Source of the DNA: Okapia johnstoni
Lineage: Eukaryota; Chordata; Mammalia; Artiodactyla; Giraffidae
Assembly: GCA_024291935.2 (NCBI GenBank)
Contig: CM044306.1
Location: 25,379,501 to 25,443,500 of the forward strand
DNA: 64,000 nucleotides
Direction of reading: 5' to 3'
The first letter of the stretch is position 1; the number at the start of each line of letters is the position of its first letter. The position numbers and the translations under genes were made by a program. The notes under the pieces are model-generated. The model saw nothing but the letters and a program-made list of their open reading frames with translations. It ran no database searches and was not told the DNA's origin. Positions 24,701-38,495 of this stretch are shown one piece after another.

Positions 24701-27700
24701 CCTCAGTCTCCTTGCCGTCAAGGAAGCCTACATCCCTCTGTCATCTGGTGTGAGCAGGGAGGAAACAGACTTCTGGGAGGAAGGGCTTAACACTGCAGGG
24801 CCTGTGGACAGCACTAGTCAGAGTTGGCTTCCTCTCTGTCCCTTTGCAGCTGCAGTGACTGTGATCACGGCTCTGGTCCCTGGGGCAACGGTGTTGCTAA
24901 GATTGTGTCTCTGTGTCCTCGCCCTGCATTTGCAGAACATTCCCAGCTTCCGATTTAGTAACTTGGGCAGACCTGGCTGTCTGAGAAAAGAGCGCTTTTT
25001 TCCCATGGATCACAGGGAATTCGGGGCCCTGGAAGGGAACAGGCGTTGCCCATAAGTTTGTGCACTGAGGCGAGCAAGCAAAGGCCGGGGGAGAGTGCCG
25101 GCCAGGCCCTCCTTCCTACCTGCTCCTTCAGTCCTGGAGCCTCCTGGCTGGGCAGGCTGGAGCGCCGGCCTTTGCCGCCACCCCTCGAGGAGAGCCGTGA
25201 CACAGGCCTTCGGGGAGCCTGCACCATCCTTCTGATGAGGCTCTAAGTTGGGGTGCTGGTGGGAGTGTGTGTGTCTGTGTGTATCTGTGAGCCCTCAGGT
25301 ACAGGCTGTCACCAGCCCTGTAGACAACATCAGGAAACGGTGAGAACACCCCTCTCCACAGGCCTGCCTGTACTTCAAGGATTCACTAATGAAGTAAACA
25401 CATGATACCAAAAGCTATCGTGTTTTCACCATTTTATTAAGTTTTGTTTTTGGTGGCTTTTTTTGATGTTTAATTTATATGCTCTAAAATATACCCATTA
25501 TATGTGTACCTCAGTTATACTTTGAGACTTGTTCTTTATTAATGCATCTGCGTTCATGTGAAATATAATTTGTATACCTGAGAAGACACTTTACATATTC
25601 AGTCCATCCGTGTGTCTGGATTCACGGGCTCCTCACTGTCGCCTTTGGATCCTGACTGCCTAGTCTTATTGGAGTCAGAGTAGGGTGGGATTGGGTCCCA
25701 CTCCCTGGCTCTCCCCATCCTGTGACTTTGCACTGGCCATGCATCATCTTTTAGCCTCTCGTGCTTACCTGCAAGATGTGGAAGGGGAAAGCTGTTGTGT
25801 GGATGGTACGAGGTGAGACCCACAGAGCGTCACACCCATGTGGCCTGCGCTTACTATCTTTATCAAATCCAAGAATGGACAACTGGGTAGACGGCAGAGT
25901 GACATAGAAGCAGGTTCACTGACCACAGCTTTCTGACAGATTGGACTTGGGAGCAGAAGGTGGGAGATCCACTTAGTCGGAGGGGGCCTGAGCCCTGGGC
26001 TTTAGCTGTCCTGACTGTGACCCCTTCCCCTGCGCTGTGGTCCTCTGTGACCCCACTTGCTAACTCAGCTGGCACTGCCCACACTCACAGTCTGGGGGGA
26101 AAACTCTCACTTGGAATCTGCTGGAGCAACATGACAGTTACTCACTCTCTGGACAGCTGGCTCTCGGCCCTGCCGGCTGACCCTGGCTCGGTTCCCCAGA
26201 CCCGTCTCTGGAGAGAATCCATGCATGGGCTGAAAACTTCTCTCCTTCTGAGAAGCCACTGACCTCTCAAATGCCCCTCACCTGCCAATCAGAAGGCCCA
26301 GCCTACCACCTCTCCCACTTCTCACCCAGGCTGGCCGCACAGATTGGGACTATTAAGATACATTTGGTGGTACCCAGGGCCTGACTCCATGCTTGGGTGA
26401 CCTACCGGGCAGCTGGCCAGATGAGGCAGCTGGGTAAACAGGAGGAGGTGTCTGATGGACTAAGGACTTCATTGGTTATTTATTCAAACTTCTAGAGTAG
26501 CTAGTATGCACGGTGGGCTTTGGGGATGATCAAAACACCTCATCAGGTGGGCAGTAGGCTCCATCAAGCCAATCATATTTCACTCTGCAGCTTCAGTCAT
26601 CAACCAGGTTGGGCCTCCCTTTCTCCCCTGACATGGCTCATTCCCTGTGCTCAACCCTGTGATGCCTTCCCCTCCTTTCTGTCTGGAGAGACCCCATTCA
26701 CCCTCAGAGTTCATTTCAAGTGCTATCTCCCAACTAAGGCTTTCCTAGTGTGTTCCTCACTCACCTTCTCTCCTCTGAACTCCCGGATTTACTATCTGGA
26801 TAATTTATTTTGGCACCAAAGCATCTAAGGCCTCTCGTGGTTATTCGACTGTTTCGTGTGTGTATGATTTGTTTCCAGCTAGACTCTGAACTCCTAGGAG
26901 GCAGGGAGCATTGCTGGCATGTTTTTGCTTGCCTGGTGGATTATATAGCACCTGGTGGATTATATGGTAGGGACTTAATATTAAGAAGGATGCTCAGTCA
27001 CTCAGTCATGTCCGATTCTTTGTGACCCCATGGACTATAGCCTGCCAGGCTCCTCTGTCCATGGGATTTTCTCAGCAGCAATACTGGAGTGGGTTGCCAT
27101 TTCCTCTTCCAGGGGATCTTCCCAACCCAGGGATTGAACCTGCGTCTCCTGGGGCACCTGCATTGGCAGGCAGATTCTTTACTACTGAGCCACCATATTA
27201 AGAGGGAGGAGGTACTTAATATTCTGTGCTAGAATAGCAAATGAAGTAGAGTTTGTCATTAATTCTGATGACCTCTCTAGGATGTGTTTGCTGTCCTAAT
27301 CCCAGACCCTCGGTAGGAGTATTAAAGTAATTACCTCTAGTGTTTTACATTTGACCGGAGAGATTAAGGATCTTGCTAAGGGTCACACAGTGATTTGACA
27401 GGATAGGCTGAGAATTAACCCAGGTGTCCTAGTCTCAGGTAGCAGCTCCAGGTGCCACCTCATGCGTGACATCTCTTCTTGGGGATCTCCTGTCTGCTTA
27501 TTGGTGTGTTTGTATGTACATGCTTGTCTGTGTGTTTGTGTACACATGTGGGTGTGTGGGTGTGCGTGTATGCATTTGTGTGTGTTTGTGTGTACGTGTA
27601 TGCAGTGTGTGTGTGTCTGGAAGGAAACAACTGTTGCCAACAGTTGTCCAAGAGAATGCTGCCAAGTCCACAGAGTAATTGTGGAGAACGTGTGACTTAG

Positions 27701-30700
27701 CGTGTGACTGTGTGACTGGATATGCGTATGAGGCCTTGGCAATCATCCTCTGGTGTCCACCAGCATCAGTGCACTGCTGGCCTGGGCCTGCTGAACTGAC
27801 ATGACAGCACAGGACAGGTTGGGTCTTGGAGCACCCAGTAGGAAGTGGGTGGAACCCACAGCATAGGCCTCCAGCAAGCCTGTGGCCCCAGGATCTGAGA
27901 CTCAGCTGAAAATAACTAGGGGCTGGGGGCTTTGTGCACTGGCCACCCCTGAGTGCATTTTCTCATGGACGCTTTGGGGGAGCTAATCCTCCCCATTAGC
28001 CTGAGCATTCAGCACCCCTGCTAACCTCTCCCAACCCCCACCCCACCCCCAGCTTGCTGTTCCTGCTCCCAGATGTGTAGGAAGGCCAGGTATTTTTGAG
28101 GACTGGGATGAGGGGCTCAGGGACAAGCTTCTGCTACTTCATGGCCCACCCTGTCTTCTAGCCTGAGGAGCTCACCAATGCCCTGGAAATCAGCAACATC
28201 GTCTTTACCAGCCTCTTTGCCCTGGAGATGCTGCTGAAGCTGCTAGTGTATGGTCCCTTTGGCTACATTAAGAACCCCTACAACATCTTTGATGGCGTCA
28301 TTGTTGTCATCAGGTATGACTGCCCCTCTGCTGCCTCTTGCCTGAGGAATGCCCTTAGGGTAGCTTGGGGTGAGGAGCCACACACCCTGCTCCTCTGGGC
28401 CTGGAATCAGGCCCCACTGACCCAGAGGCCCCCTGATCCCCTAGCTGGGGATTCTCTGTGCCCCTCGTGGTGCATACCACACTCTCTCTCGGCCCTCCCT
28501 TGCTCACATAGAATGTGGTCTCCCATCTGCTTTGGCCAAGCTCCTCTGAAATCTCTGCTCTCATTTCCACTCCTTGTCCTTGACCCCATGCAGGCCTGGG
28601 GTGGGCAAAGACTAGGGAGTTGGCTTTGGAGAAGAGTTGAAGGAGGTGTAAGGCCCAGCCAGCTGTCCCTGCTTACAAAGTGCTTGGAGACTGTCACACA
28701 TGCTGGCAACTTGCTTTAGGGTTTCCAAGACCTTGGGAAAGTGCTCCACTGTCCCCCCCCCCCACCTCAGGCCCTGGGCCAGAAGAACTGCTTTATTGCT
28801 TTTTGGAATTGGCTTTAGATTTCATTAGAAGAGAACAAAGCAAACATTCCATAACTTGAGGCTGTTGCTTTGGCTGATGGAAGGAGAGGACTGGCCCAGA
28901 GCGGAGAGCGGGGAGGGAGGGAGCTATCACCCTGACCTTTGCTTCTTGGAGCTCCTGCCTAGAGACCCAAGTTTCCCTCAGCGCCCACTTTCTCAGTGCT
29001 GGCCAGGCCAGACCCTCAGGTGCTGCTGAGCCCTCCCAGTGGGTGGCGTGGGAGGAAGGTGAGCATGCGGAGGCCTCAGGCTCAGGCTCTGGCTCCTACC
29101 CCTTGCAGTGTGTGGGAGATCGTGGGCCAGCAGGGGGGCGGCCTGTCGGTGCTGCGGACCTTCCGCCTGATGCGGGTGCTGAAGCTGGTGCGCTTCTTGC
29201 CGGCGCTGCAGCGGCAGCTCGTGGTGCTCATGAAGACCATGGACAATGTGGCCACCTTCTGCATGCTGCTCATGCTCTTCATCTTCATCTTCAGGTGAGG
29301 GCAGGTGCGGCATCCATGCCAGCGGGATGAGGGCCTGAGGGGCAGGGGTTTCTGGGGCCCTGACCCCCATCTCGTGGCTCCTGTGTCTTCAGCATCCTGG
29401 GTATGCATCTCTTCGGCTGCAAATTTGCATCTGAGCGGGATGGGGACACGCTGCCGGACCGGAAGAATTTTGACTCCCTGCTCTGGGCCATCGTCACTGT
29501 CTTTCAGGTGCAAGGGAAACAGGAGAGGGTGGGCAGGGTGAGGGGGGGTGCACCGATAAAGGCCCTGACTCCCATCCTCGGCCCACAGATCCTGACTCAG
29601 GAGGACTGGAACAAGGTGCTCTACAATGGAATGGCCTCCACGTCATCCTGGGCTGCCCTTTACTTCATCGCCCTCATGACCTTTGGCAACTATGTGCTCT
29701 TCAACCTGCTCGTTGCCATTCTGGTGGAGGGCTTCCAAACAGAGGTAACCCCCTGCCTGCAACAGTCCACTTCCTGGAGGAATTGGCTGCATTGCTGGAG
29801 TGGTGGTGTCCTGGGAGGCTCTGCAGGAAGTGCCATTCAGACAAGGTTGGGGGACTAGGACTGGGAGGTTCTGAGTTTCAGGCAGTCCTTTGGCACTCAA
29901 GAGACAGGGTGGTTGTTGGGGGGAGTATCCCTGGATCCAAGGTGAGCTACTGAGTGGGCTTCCCCAACAAAGTCGGCTAGACTCTACCCCAGGGAGCTGG
30001 ACAAGATGAGTGTTGGCACATGGACAGCTGGATCCCTGAGCACAGGTGTGCTTGGGGACATCTGGAGGCACCCCATCTGAGCTGAGGGGTGGGGGAAGTT
30101 TGCATGCAAATCATCTGGGCTTTGGCTGAGCTGGTAAAGATGGCACCAGCACCCGGGCAGAACTGAGCTGCCCTGCGTGAGAAACGAGCCCAGTTAGCTG
30201 CGGGCATGGCAGAGATGAGCGTCCTATTTCCAGCCAAGGCTCCATCACTTTCATCATAGGCAGCATCATCAATTAATATTGATTTACATTGATCCCACCC
30301 TCGCCCTGCCAGGATGCAGTCTCTGCCTGAAGGGCTGCATACCATTCTGCTCCTTCAGCTCAGCCACTCGTCCTACCCAAGCCCCAGGCCCAGCCCAGCT
30401 TCCCAGCACCTAGCACAGGGCAGGTCGACTCAACCTAGAAATGCTCCAGTTTGGGTGTGGAGAAGCTCTCGGTCCAGTTCTCTCCGGGTGACCCGGATGG
30501 AAGCTCCTGCTGCGGCCTGGTCTATAAATATCCAGCACACGGTGGAAAACCAAAAGTCTATTTTCTGAGTCCTTCCCAGCCTTGCAAGGGAGGGCTGTTC
30601 CCTGTGGGCTGGGCTGGACTGGTAGGTGCGGGTATGCCTCTCCCACACCGACCTCCTCCCACTGTAGTTCTATAGTTAACCATTATTGCATTTCGTCGCC

Positions 30701-33700
30701 ACCTTTGGTGAAGCCTGGGCCTCTTGATGGGAGGGAGGGACATTGGTACTCTCCCTTGGATGGGACATTTATTAACCCTCTGTGTCCTAAAGGGCTAAGG
30801 ATGTCAATGTGTTCCATATGAGTCAAGGTCCATATGGAGACCCACCACTTGGCCACTGCTTTTGGCCTGTGGGTGGAGGAGCTGAGTGGGGACAGTGGTC
30901 CTTCAGCTTCTTCCAAACCACAGCTCCTAACACCTAAGATTCCCTCAGAAAAATTCCTGTGGAACTCTGTGGAAATGGAAAACATCCCAAGCCTATTTCC
31001 CTCCTTCAAGTGGCCATTCAGCTGGCTTGGCAGTCCTGGAGATGCTTGGCACAGGCACCCCTCCCCATCCCTGGTCCTTCCAGCAGACAACTTGTTAAAC
31101 TGAGAGCTGCTGAGCTGACCTGGTTGCTAGGCAGCAACAAAGTCTGTGTGTGGGAATGGAGAGCAGTCTGGCCTTTGGGCCTGGCCTAGTCACTCTGGCC
31201 CTCCTGGGGGCTTGTGGCTGTCCCAGCATGAGGGGTTCCCCAGGGTCTGGGGCTGTACCCTCCTCAACAAGTGCCTAGGAGAGGGTCTCACTCAGGGTGT
31301 GATGCTTTGGGTCTGGGGTGGGATGGAGAAAGGATTTCAAGATCAACCTCTCTGTGGGGGTGGGCAGCCTCATGGCCCTGAAATGCCCATGTGAGGAACT
31401 AGATTGGCTACTCACTATCCTATAACCCCCTGGGTCAGTGCGGAGGTTGGTCACTCAATGCCAGTGACCTGGACACCTGCAGAGGCACCTGCCCTCAACT
31501 GCATGGAATTTTCAGAGGCACACTTGTGGCTCTGAGGGAGCCCCAAAATCTGGCAGAAGAGGTTGGCTTTTGTTATTGTGATGACTGCTTTTTTACAAAT
31601 GAGGCAACCTACCTCAGTGGAAGCAGTGGCCACCCCCATTTTGTTGACTGTCATCAGCAGGAGGCCTCAAGGGTCACCCCTTGCTGGGCTTGCCACCCTG
31701 CCAAGATGTAGGAGAAGGTAGGCTAGGAGTCTGGGCCAGCTGGGTTGCAGGCCCAGCTGACTTGCAGGAGGCAACGCCCTGAACCCCTGAGTATTTATCA
31801 TCTGCACACTTAACTGAATGAACAGGCAGCAGGCCCTGTGTGAGGGGCCTTTAACTGATATCAAACAACCTTGTAGCCATCATCCTAGTGTTATTTGTCA
31901 CATCCCATCCCAGTAGGAGCATGCTGATGTGGAGAGCACAGTTAGGAGTTAGGAGGCCTGTTCTTGTGCCTGGTCTTTGCTCTCCTCCCCCGCCTCTGAC
32001 TTCCATCCACTCCTCCTTCCCACCCTTCCTGCCTGCTGCTTCAGAGCCAGTGAGAGGTGAGCTAGAGACTCAGGTATGAGGCCCAGATGCATCTCTTATT
32101 CTCTGTATCACTTGGGGCAGTTTTTTTTTTAACTTCTCCAAACCTCAGATGCTTCCTGTAAGATGGTGCTAGCTCTACCTCCTTCTCACCTGGGCAAGCT
32201 AGTGTTAATGAAGCAGTTTCATGATGCCTGGCACACCCCCAGTGAATGGTAGCTGTTATTATTAGGATTACTGGGGGCTCAGTCTCCTTCCCTTTCCCTG
32301 TTCCCATCTCTGTAGCCTCTGCCCTCACCCTTCAGATTCACTCTGGCTCCAGGGCCCGTGGTTGAATTCTGGAAGGCCCTTCTGTCCCCTTTCTTCTCCT
32401 CTCTTGCCCTATGTCTCATTTCCCCCCCTGTTGGGTTTGCACCCATCCGTTTCTTCCTCCTCCTTCAACACTGCTGCTGTTTGAAAGCCGGGCGCCTGTG
32501 ACCAGCGCCCATCCCCTGCCTCCCCTCTCCCTGTAGGAAATCAGCAAACGGGAAGATGCGAGTGGACAGTTAAGCTGTATTCAGCTGCCTGTCGACTCCC
32601 AGGGGGTAGGTATGCGATCATGAGTCAGCATGCCCCTGGTGCCCCGTGCCCCCCACTCTGCCTCCGTGTCTGTGCTTGTGTTCACGCTCAGCTGCTCTGC
32701 AACCTGTGGTGGTGTGGTGGTCCTTGGTGTCGTGAGGTTTGCTTTGATTTTAAGTCCCTTCCCCCTTGAGGACACTGAGGGGAGGGCCTCCTTGCCCCTG
32801 CCCTGTTCACCAGCAAAGGGCACAATCCATCCCGTCAGACCAGTGGATGGCCGGACAAGGAAGGGACTTAGAATCCTCTGTGTGCACGTGTGTGGTGCAC
32901 CGCGTGTGCGCACCTCTGCTGCGGTCCCTGAAGAGTCTGAGTCGTCGGGCCTCGGTGGAGTCGGGATCTCTGGCCAGAGACCGAGCTCCCCCATCTCTCT
33001 CTTCCTCCTTGCCTTAAGCTCCTGTTGGAGACCCCACAAGTTGCCTCATCTTAGGACAAGTCTTTGGAGGATGTGGGGGTGGGTGTGCCTCTTGCCAGAA
33101 TGTACCAGAATTCTCAATCTATTGCTGTGTCTCTGGCCCCTTGACCACCCAGGAGGTCCAGCAGGTACTCAGGGGCACACTCCTCCTCTGGCCCCCACAC
33201 TGAGCCTGTGCCCTACTGTCTCCTGCACTGGCACCAGAATTCGGGGCAAAGCCAGGGTTCCCATGGGACTCCACGGTACTGTGCATTCTGAGCAGCCCCC
33301 TGGAGATCCCACTTGATAATTAAAGGCCTCGTTAGGGATGTAAACTGAGTTAATGCAAATGGTCCCCTGAGATGCCAATTACACAATATTTATGTCCTTA
33401 TCAAAAGTAGCAATCAAGTATTTCTTAATAACTTCTTAAGGAGAAGTGTGTAATTACTGGGGAACCTACTGACCTGCTAAGGAGGAAGAAAAAAAAACTG
33501 TCCCAGAGACAGGGAGAGAGGTAAAAATGGGGCCAGGGTAGGAGGTGGGTCTTTGGGAAGAGGGAGGAAAGAAGTAGAGAACATCCCTTGGGCTGAACGG
33601 CTCTGTCTGGGGTCCTTCGATTTCTCTCTGGGGTCCTCGGGTCTGAGGCTCAGGGGAGGGCAGTCATGGAGGGAAAGCAGAGGGCCCAAGTGGCCTTTGG

Positions 33701-36700
33701 AATTGAGGCTCTTGTGACCACTTCACTCAGGCCCCCAGCTCCCTCTGACCTGTGCCACTCACCCGCTGGACTATCCCCTCTCCCCTCAGCCCTTCTTGAG
33801 CCAGTCCCAGCCAGGAAAGTTGTGCTGTGGGTTCTGGAGATAGGCCAACCTTCTCTGAGGTGACAGAGGCCCTTCGGAGACCTAGGCCCCAAGCCTGGGT
33901 GGTCTGGTCTGAGCCAGTGCATGCCTCGTGCCGTGGTGGCTGGTTCCTTGTGGCCTCTATGTGGTGTGTGTGTATGAAGCCAGGGAGACCTTGGTCCGTC
34001 CCACTAACCCCTGCTGGGCCAGGTTCCTAATAGCCCGCTGCTCTCCCACCCTAGGGAGATGCCACCAAGTCGGAGTCGGAGCCTGATTTCTTCTCGCCCA
34101 GCCTGGATGGTGATGGAGACAGGAAGAAGCACTTGGCCTGTGAGTATCTCTCTGCAGGTACAGGCCCTGGCTCTTGGCCAGCCTGGAGTGGACTCAGGGT
34201 CTCGCCCTCTCTCCCCTGCAGTGGTGTCTCTGGGAGAGCACCCGGAGCTGAGGAGGAGCTTGTTACCACCGCTCATCATCCACACAGCTGCCACACCCAT
34301 GTCGTTGCCCAAAAGCTCCAGCAGCGGCCTGGCCGAGGTTCTGGGCCCTCCCTCCCGCCGCACCAGCAGCAGTGGGTCGGCTGAGCCAGGAGCACCCCAC
34401 GAGATGAAATCACCGGTAGGGGGAGCATGTGCGGGCCGGCAATGGAAGTGGTACAGGGGTCAGGAGGGAAAAGAGGTGGAGCCGGCGGGCCCAAGGGGAC
34501 AGCCTTTGAACCACAGGCTAGACAAGGCCCAGGGGTGCTAGTAGGGCTGACCATCTAGGCAGGCACCAGAGCCCTGACCTTGAGGACCAAAGAGCAGTGT
34601 TCTAGTTCTACTTCTTCTGTTCCCCAGGTGTCCTTGGGGATAAGACTCAATCTCTGAGACTCCTCTGTAAAATGGGAGGTCCTTACCTCTTTAAGTGCAC
34701 AGGGTCACAAAGAGTCAGACATGACTGAAGCGACTTAGCAGAGCATAGCATAGCATACCTCCTTAAGACCTCATCTTAATAACAGCAAACCCCATCCAGA
34801 TACTGATTCTGTGCCAGACGCTGTTCTAGACATTGCTTACAAGTGTTCTATTAATAAATGCATGTAATCCTCACAGCAGCCCTCTGGTAGATACCAAAAT
34901 TATCCCCATTTTACAGATGGGGACCTGAGTCTCAGATTACCAGAGTGAACTGTAGGAAGCTCCACAGTGAGTGGGTGACAAAGCCAGCATTTTAGTCCAG
35001 GCGGCTGGTGTCAGGGCCCATGCCGTCACTGTGATTTTATACGGGAATAGGTGCTAAGGTCATATCTCTTTTATAGATGAGCAACTGAGGCACAGAGAGG
35101 TTTAGCGACTTGCCTAAGGTCACACAGCTGATATGAATCCAGGCATCCAGATCTAGGGCCCCTGCTCACAATTCTACAGTGATGTGATGCCAAGAGGCTC
35201 ACAGGAGCCAGGATGAATGTGAGGGGGTGCAGGGCCACAAAGCTGTGGCTCAGACCAATGTCTCCTCTGTTCACTCCTCAGCCAAGTGTCCGCAGTTCCC
35301 CACACAGTCCCTGGAGTGCAGCAAGCAGCTGGACAAGCAGGCGCTCCAGCAGGAACAGCCTGGGCCGTGCCCCCAGCCTGAAGCGAAGGAGCCCAAGTGG
35401 GGAGCGGAGGTCCTTGTTGTCGGGTGAGGGCCGGGAGAGCCAGGATGAGGAGGAGAGCTCGGAAGAGGAGCGCACTAGCCCGGCGGGCAGTGACCGCCGC
35501 CACAGGGGCTCCCTGGAGAGGGAAGCTAAGAGCTCCTTTGACCTACCGGACACACTGCAGGTTCCCGGGCTGTACCGCACAGCCAGTGGCCGCAGCTCAG
35601 CCTCTGAGCACCAGGACTGCAACGGCAATTCGGCCCTGGGACGCCTGACTCAGGCTGTGCGGCCCGATGACCCCCCACTGGATGGAGACGATGGTGATGA
35701 CGAGGGCAACTTGGTGAGGCCCCTGTGGGCACAGTGACCTCACCCCTGACTTTGAGTGAGGGGAGCTGTGCCTGACCTGGTGCAGGACTGGACAACTCCC
35801 TCCCAGTTATATGGCATTCAGGCAGTTGCCATCATGCTCAAGGGATCTCAGCCCTCAAGGGGTATCAGCCTTGAAGCCAAGCTCCAAACAGCCTCTTTGT
35901 CCCTCCGCCCACCCCACCAAGCCCCAGATCCTCCTCATGCCTGGGGCTGCAGCTCTGCGTCCTTGTTGGATAAGAATGACTTCAGGCAGATGTGTATGAA
36001 TCTTTCATGGCCCTCCCCCGTGACTCAGAAAGACCCATCACTCATCTCTCCAAACTGATGCCCTCCTCTGTCCCCCTCTCTTATATCGACCTCAAGCCTT
36101 GATTTCACAAGCCTTGATTTCACACCCACTTTTACCCATTCACCTTTTCCCCCGCCCTCTCACCACCACCTTTAACCCTGGGGATGGGGCTCAGGGACCC
36201 GGGACCTCAGGGTTAGCACATGAGAAGGGGCAGATGTCTCCTCATCCCAGGTGTGTCTTTGAACAGGCAGCTGTTATGGGGACAATGTTTGATAATTGAT
36301 GTGGCTTCCAAGCCCAGTGGGGAGGGAAGGAGGGAAGGCAGGCAGGGGGCTGGGCCGGAGTGGAAAGAGTTGACTAGGAGTGAGGGCCACAGAACTGTTG
36401 AAGAGTGAGGGATCAGGAACTTGGAGACCTGGCCCTGCTCACTCCCTGGGCCATCCTTCTACAGAGCAAAGCAGAACGGATGAGGGCGTGGGTCCGAACC
36501 CGGCTCCCTGCCTGCTGCCTGGAGCGAGACTCTTGGTCTGCCTACATCTTCCCTCCTCAGTCAAGGTCAGCACCCCAACCTCTCCTTCTCATGGGTAATT
36601 CTCCTGTGACTCCATCCCAGGGATGTTAGAAGTGTCCCTTGACATGGGGGTGGGGGAGAGCAGGGCCTCAGGCCGGGAGGGCCCAGGATGGGTAGGGGCT

Positions 36701-38423
36701 GGGCAGTGCCCCTCACTGCCATCCCGCCTTACCCCCACTCAGCCTTTGCCTCTATCTTGGAGCAGGTTCCGCCTCCTGTGTCACCGAATCATCACCCACA
36801 AGATGTTCGACCATGTGGTCCTTGTCATTATCTTCCTGAACTGCATCACCATTGCCATGGAGCGCCCCAAGATCGACCCCCACAGTGCTGTGAGTCACTG
36901 GGGCTGATAGCAGTTGCTGAGTGCCTGCTTGGTGCCCTGCCCTCCTGGGTTAGCGAATTTGTACCCATGCAGCGAGCCAGGCAGGCAGGGAGGCCCAGAG
37001 AGGCGTAGAGGCAAGGAGCCAGGAATCTCCCTGATTCTGACCCTTGCAACTGGCACCCCAGGATGCCCCCTGTGTCCTCACCTGTTTCCTTTCTGTGAAA
37101 AAGCAGCCAGTTGTGGGGCTTGCTCCTAGCCTGGGCAAAAGTAAGCTTTGTTGCCCCCGGCTGTTTGCAGTGGTGTCTTCTTGTGCGCCAGGGCTGGTGA
37201 GGCCTGCATGTGAGTCAGTGAGTATTGCAGTGATGCCAACAGTGAGACTGGCCCTAGCTGGTCTGAGTGGTCGAGGGTCTCCTTCTCACCAGGACCTGTG
37301 CACTGACGGGGAGGCACCCTTCCCAGCCTGCCCCATGGATGATGCCCCATAGGTGAGGGAAGCTGTCCTTTGCTCCTCTGGGTCTTGCCAGGTTACAAAC
37401 AAGTAGCGTTTTAGGGACCTTCAGGGGAGCATTGGTCACTTATGCTTGGCTTTGAACCTGCCAGACCTCCTTAGGAAAGGAGAGGCCGTGGGTCGGAGTG
37501 TGTGAACACACTCCTTCAGGCCTGACTTCTTTAGGATGGGCCCAGCGAGACCTGGGAGCTCTCTCCCCAGGCTGGCATCACAGCCTGTCCCCCTCAACAA
37601 TGATCTGAGGCCTAGAAAGGTGGGGGGCTCTGTTTCCCCCCATGACATCTTGCACCACTAACTTGGAGGTAGACCCCATCCTTGTTGTTGCCTCCCACAC
37701 CATTGTTCAGATTTCAACGTTATAGGGCTTCTGTTTTCCATTAGGGTGGGCTCCAGCCAGGTCAGTGGGAAGGGGTGGTGGTGGCGGAGGGAAATGGGCA
37801 ATAGAGGGGCCAGCCTGGGAATAGGTGAGAGCCTGTATGCGTGCAGTGAGGGTGGCCAGCTGCACTGGCCCGCTCATCTGCCTCCTGCCCAGGGCCCTGC
37901 CTCAGAGCTCGCTGTGGCCGGGTCTTTCCCCCACCTTCCCGCTCAGCCCCTTCATCTCCAGCTCTATCATGTGCTTCTCCTTCTCCCTTTTCCCTGTTTC
38001 TCACTCCCTCTGACACACTTTACCCACTGCCTCTCCAGCTCTCTACTCCCCTCTCTTGGCCGCACAACGTTGGAATCAGCTCACAGATATCAGGGGATTG
38101 GCCGCCTTCTTTCCTGCCCTGCCTCACGCTATGCTTGGCATAAATATGGTGCCTGGGGATGCACAGCCTGTACTCAGGCCCCCATCTTGCCCTGCGGCTT
38201 CATTTCTGGGGCACACAGCAGGAGAGCCAGTACGTGGAGCAGGGACGAGTAGGATGGGGCAGATCAAGCTAAATGCTGCTCCAGTTTTAAGAAAGGAATC
38301 AGTGAATAGGGTCTGAGCTCTGGGGCTCAGATGACAGCACTTGGTGGGAATCACTTTCCCTCAAGGCAACTCCAGGAGGTAGGGGGCAGGAGTGGGACTT
38401 GGCTCAGATCTCTGAGCAGTGGC

Positions 38424-38495
<72 letters not shown>

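Larger units (their letters stand above)
16182..28161 (+). other. CACNA1G: Intron 9 (12 kb)
   Basis: The longest intron in the window. It holds a 385-codon open frame of unknown meaning (16847-18004), a purine-rich GACAGA-type tract (about 18470-18720), L2-like debris (about 19790-20480 and 21250-21730), an AT-rich block near 25420-25590, an L2 3' end (about 26560-26977) interrupted in its tail by a Bov-tA SINE (26991-27194), MIR-like pieces (24140-24245, 27340-27450) and a GT-rich stretch (27500-27620). No exon with clear splice sites and a protein family match is seen. Confidence 0.85.
34416..35281 (+). other. CACNA1G: Intron 16
   Basis: 866 bases, mostly repeats: a truncated Bov-tA 3' end (about 34700-34757) and two MIR remnants (about 34795-35010 and 35040-35155). 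Confidence 0.85.

Noticed and set aside
29043..29370. Overlapping frames antisense and out of frame across exons 11-12
   Set aside because: Shadows of the real coding exons; the sense frame has the S4 arginines and S5.
32630..33316. 228-codon sense frame after exon 14
   Set aside because: No recognisable domain; it starts inside the intron and ends in unique sequence without a splice or polyA context.
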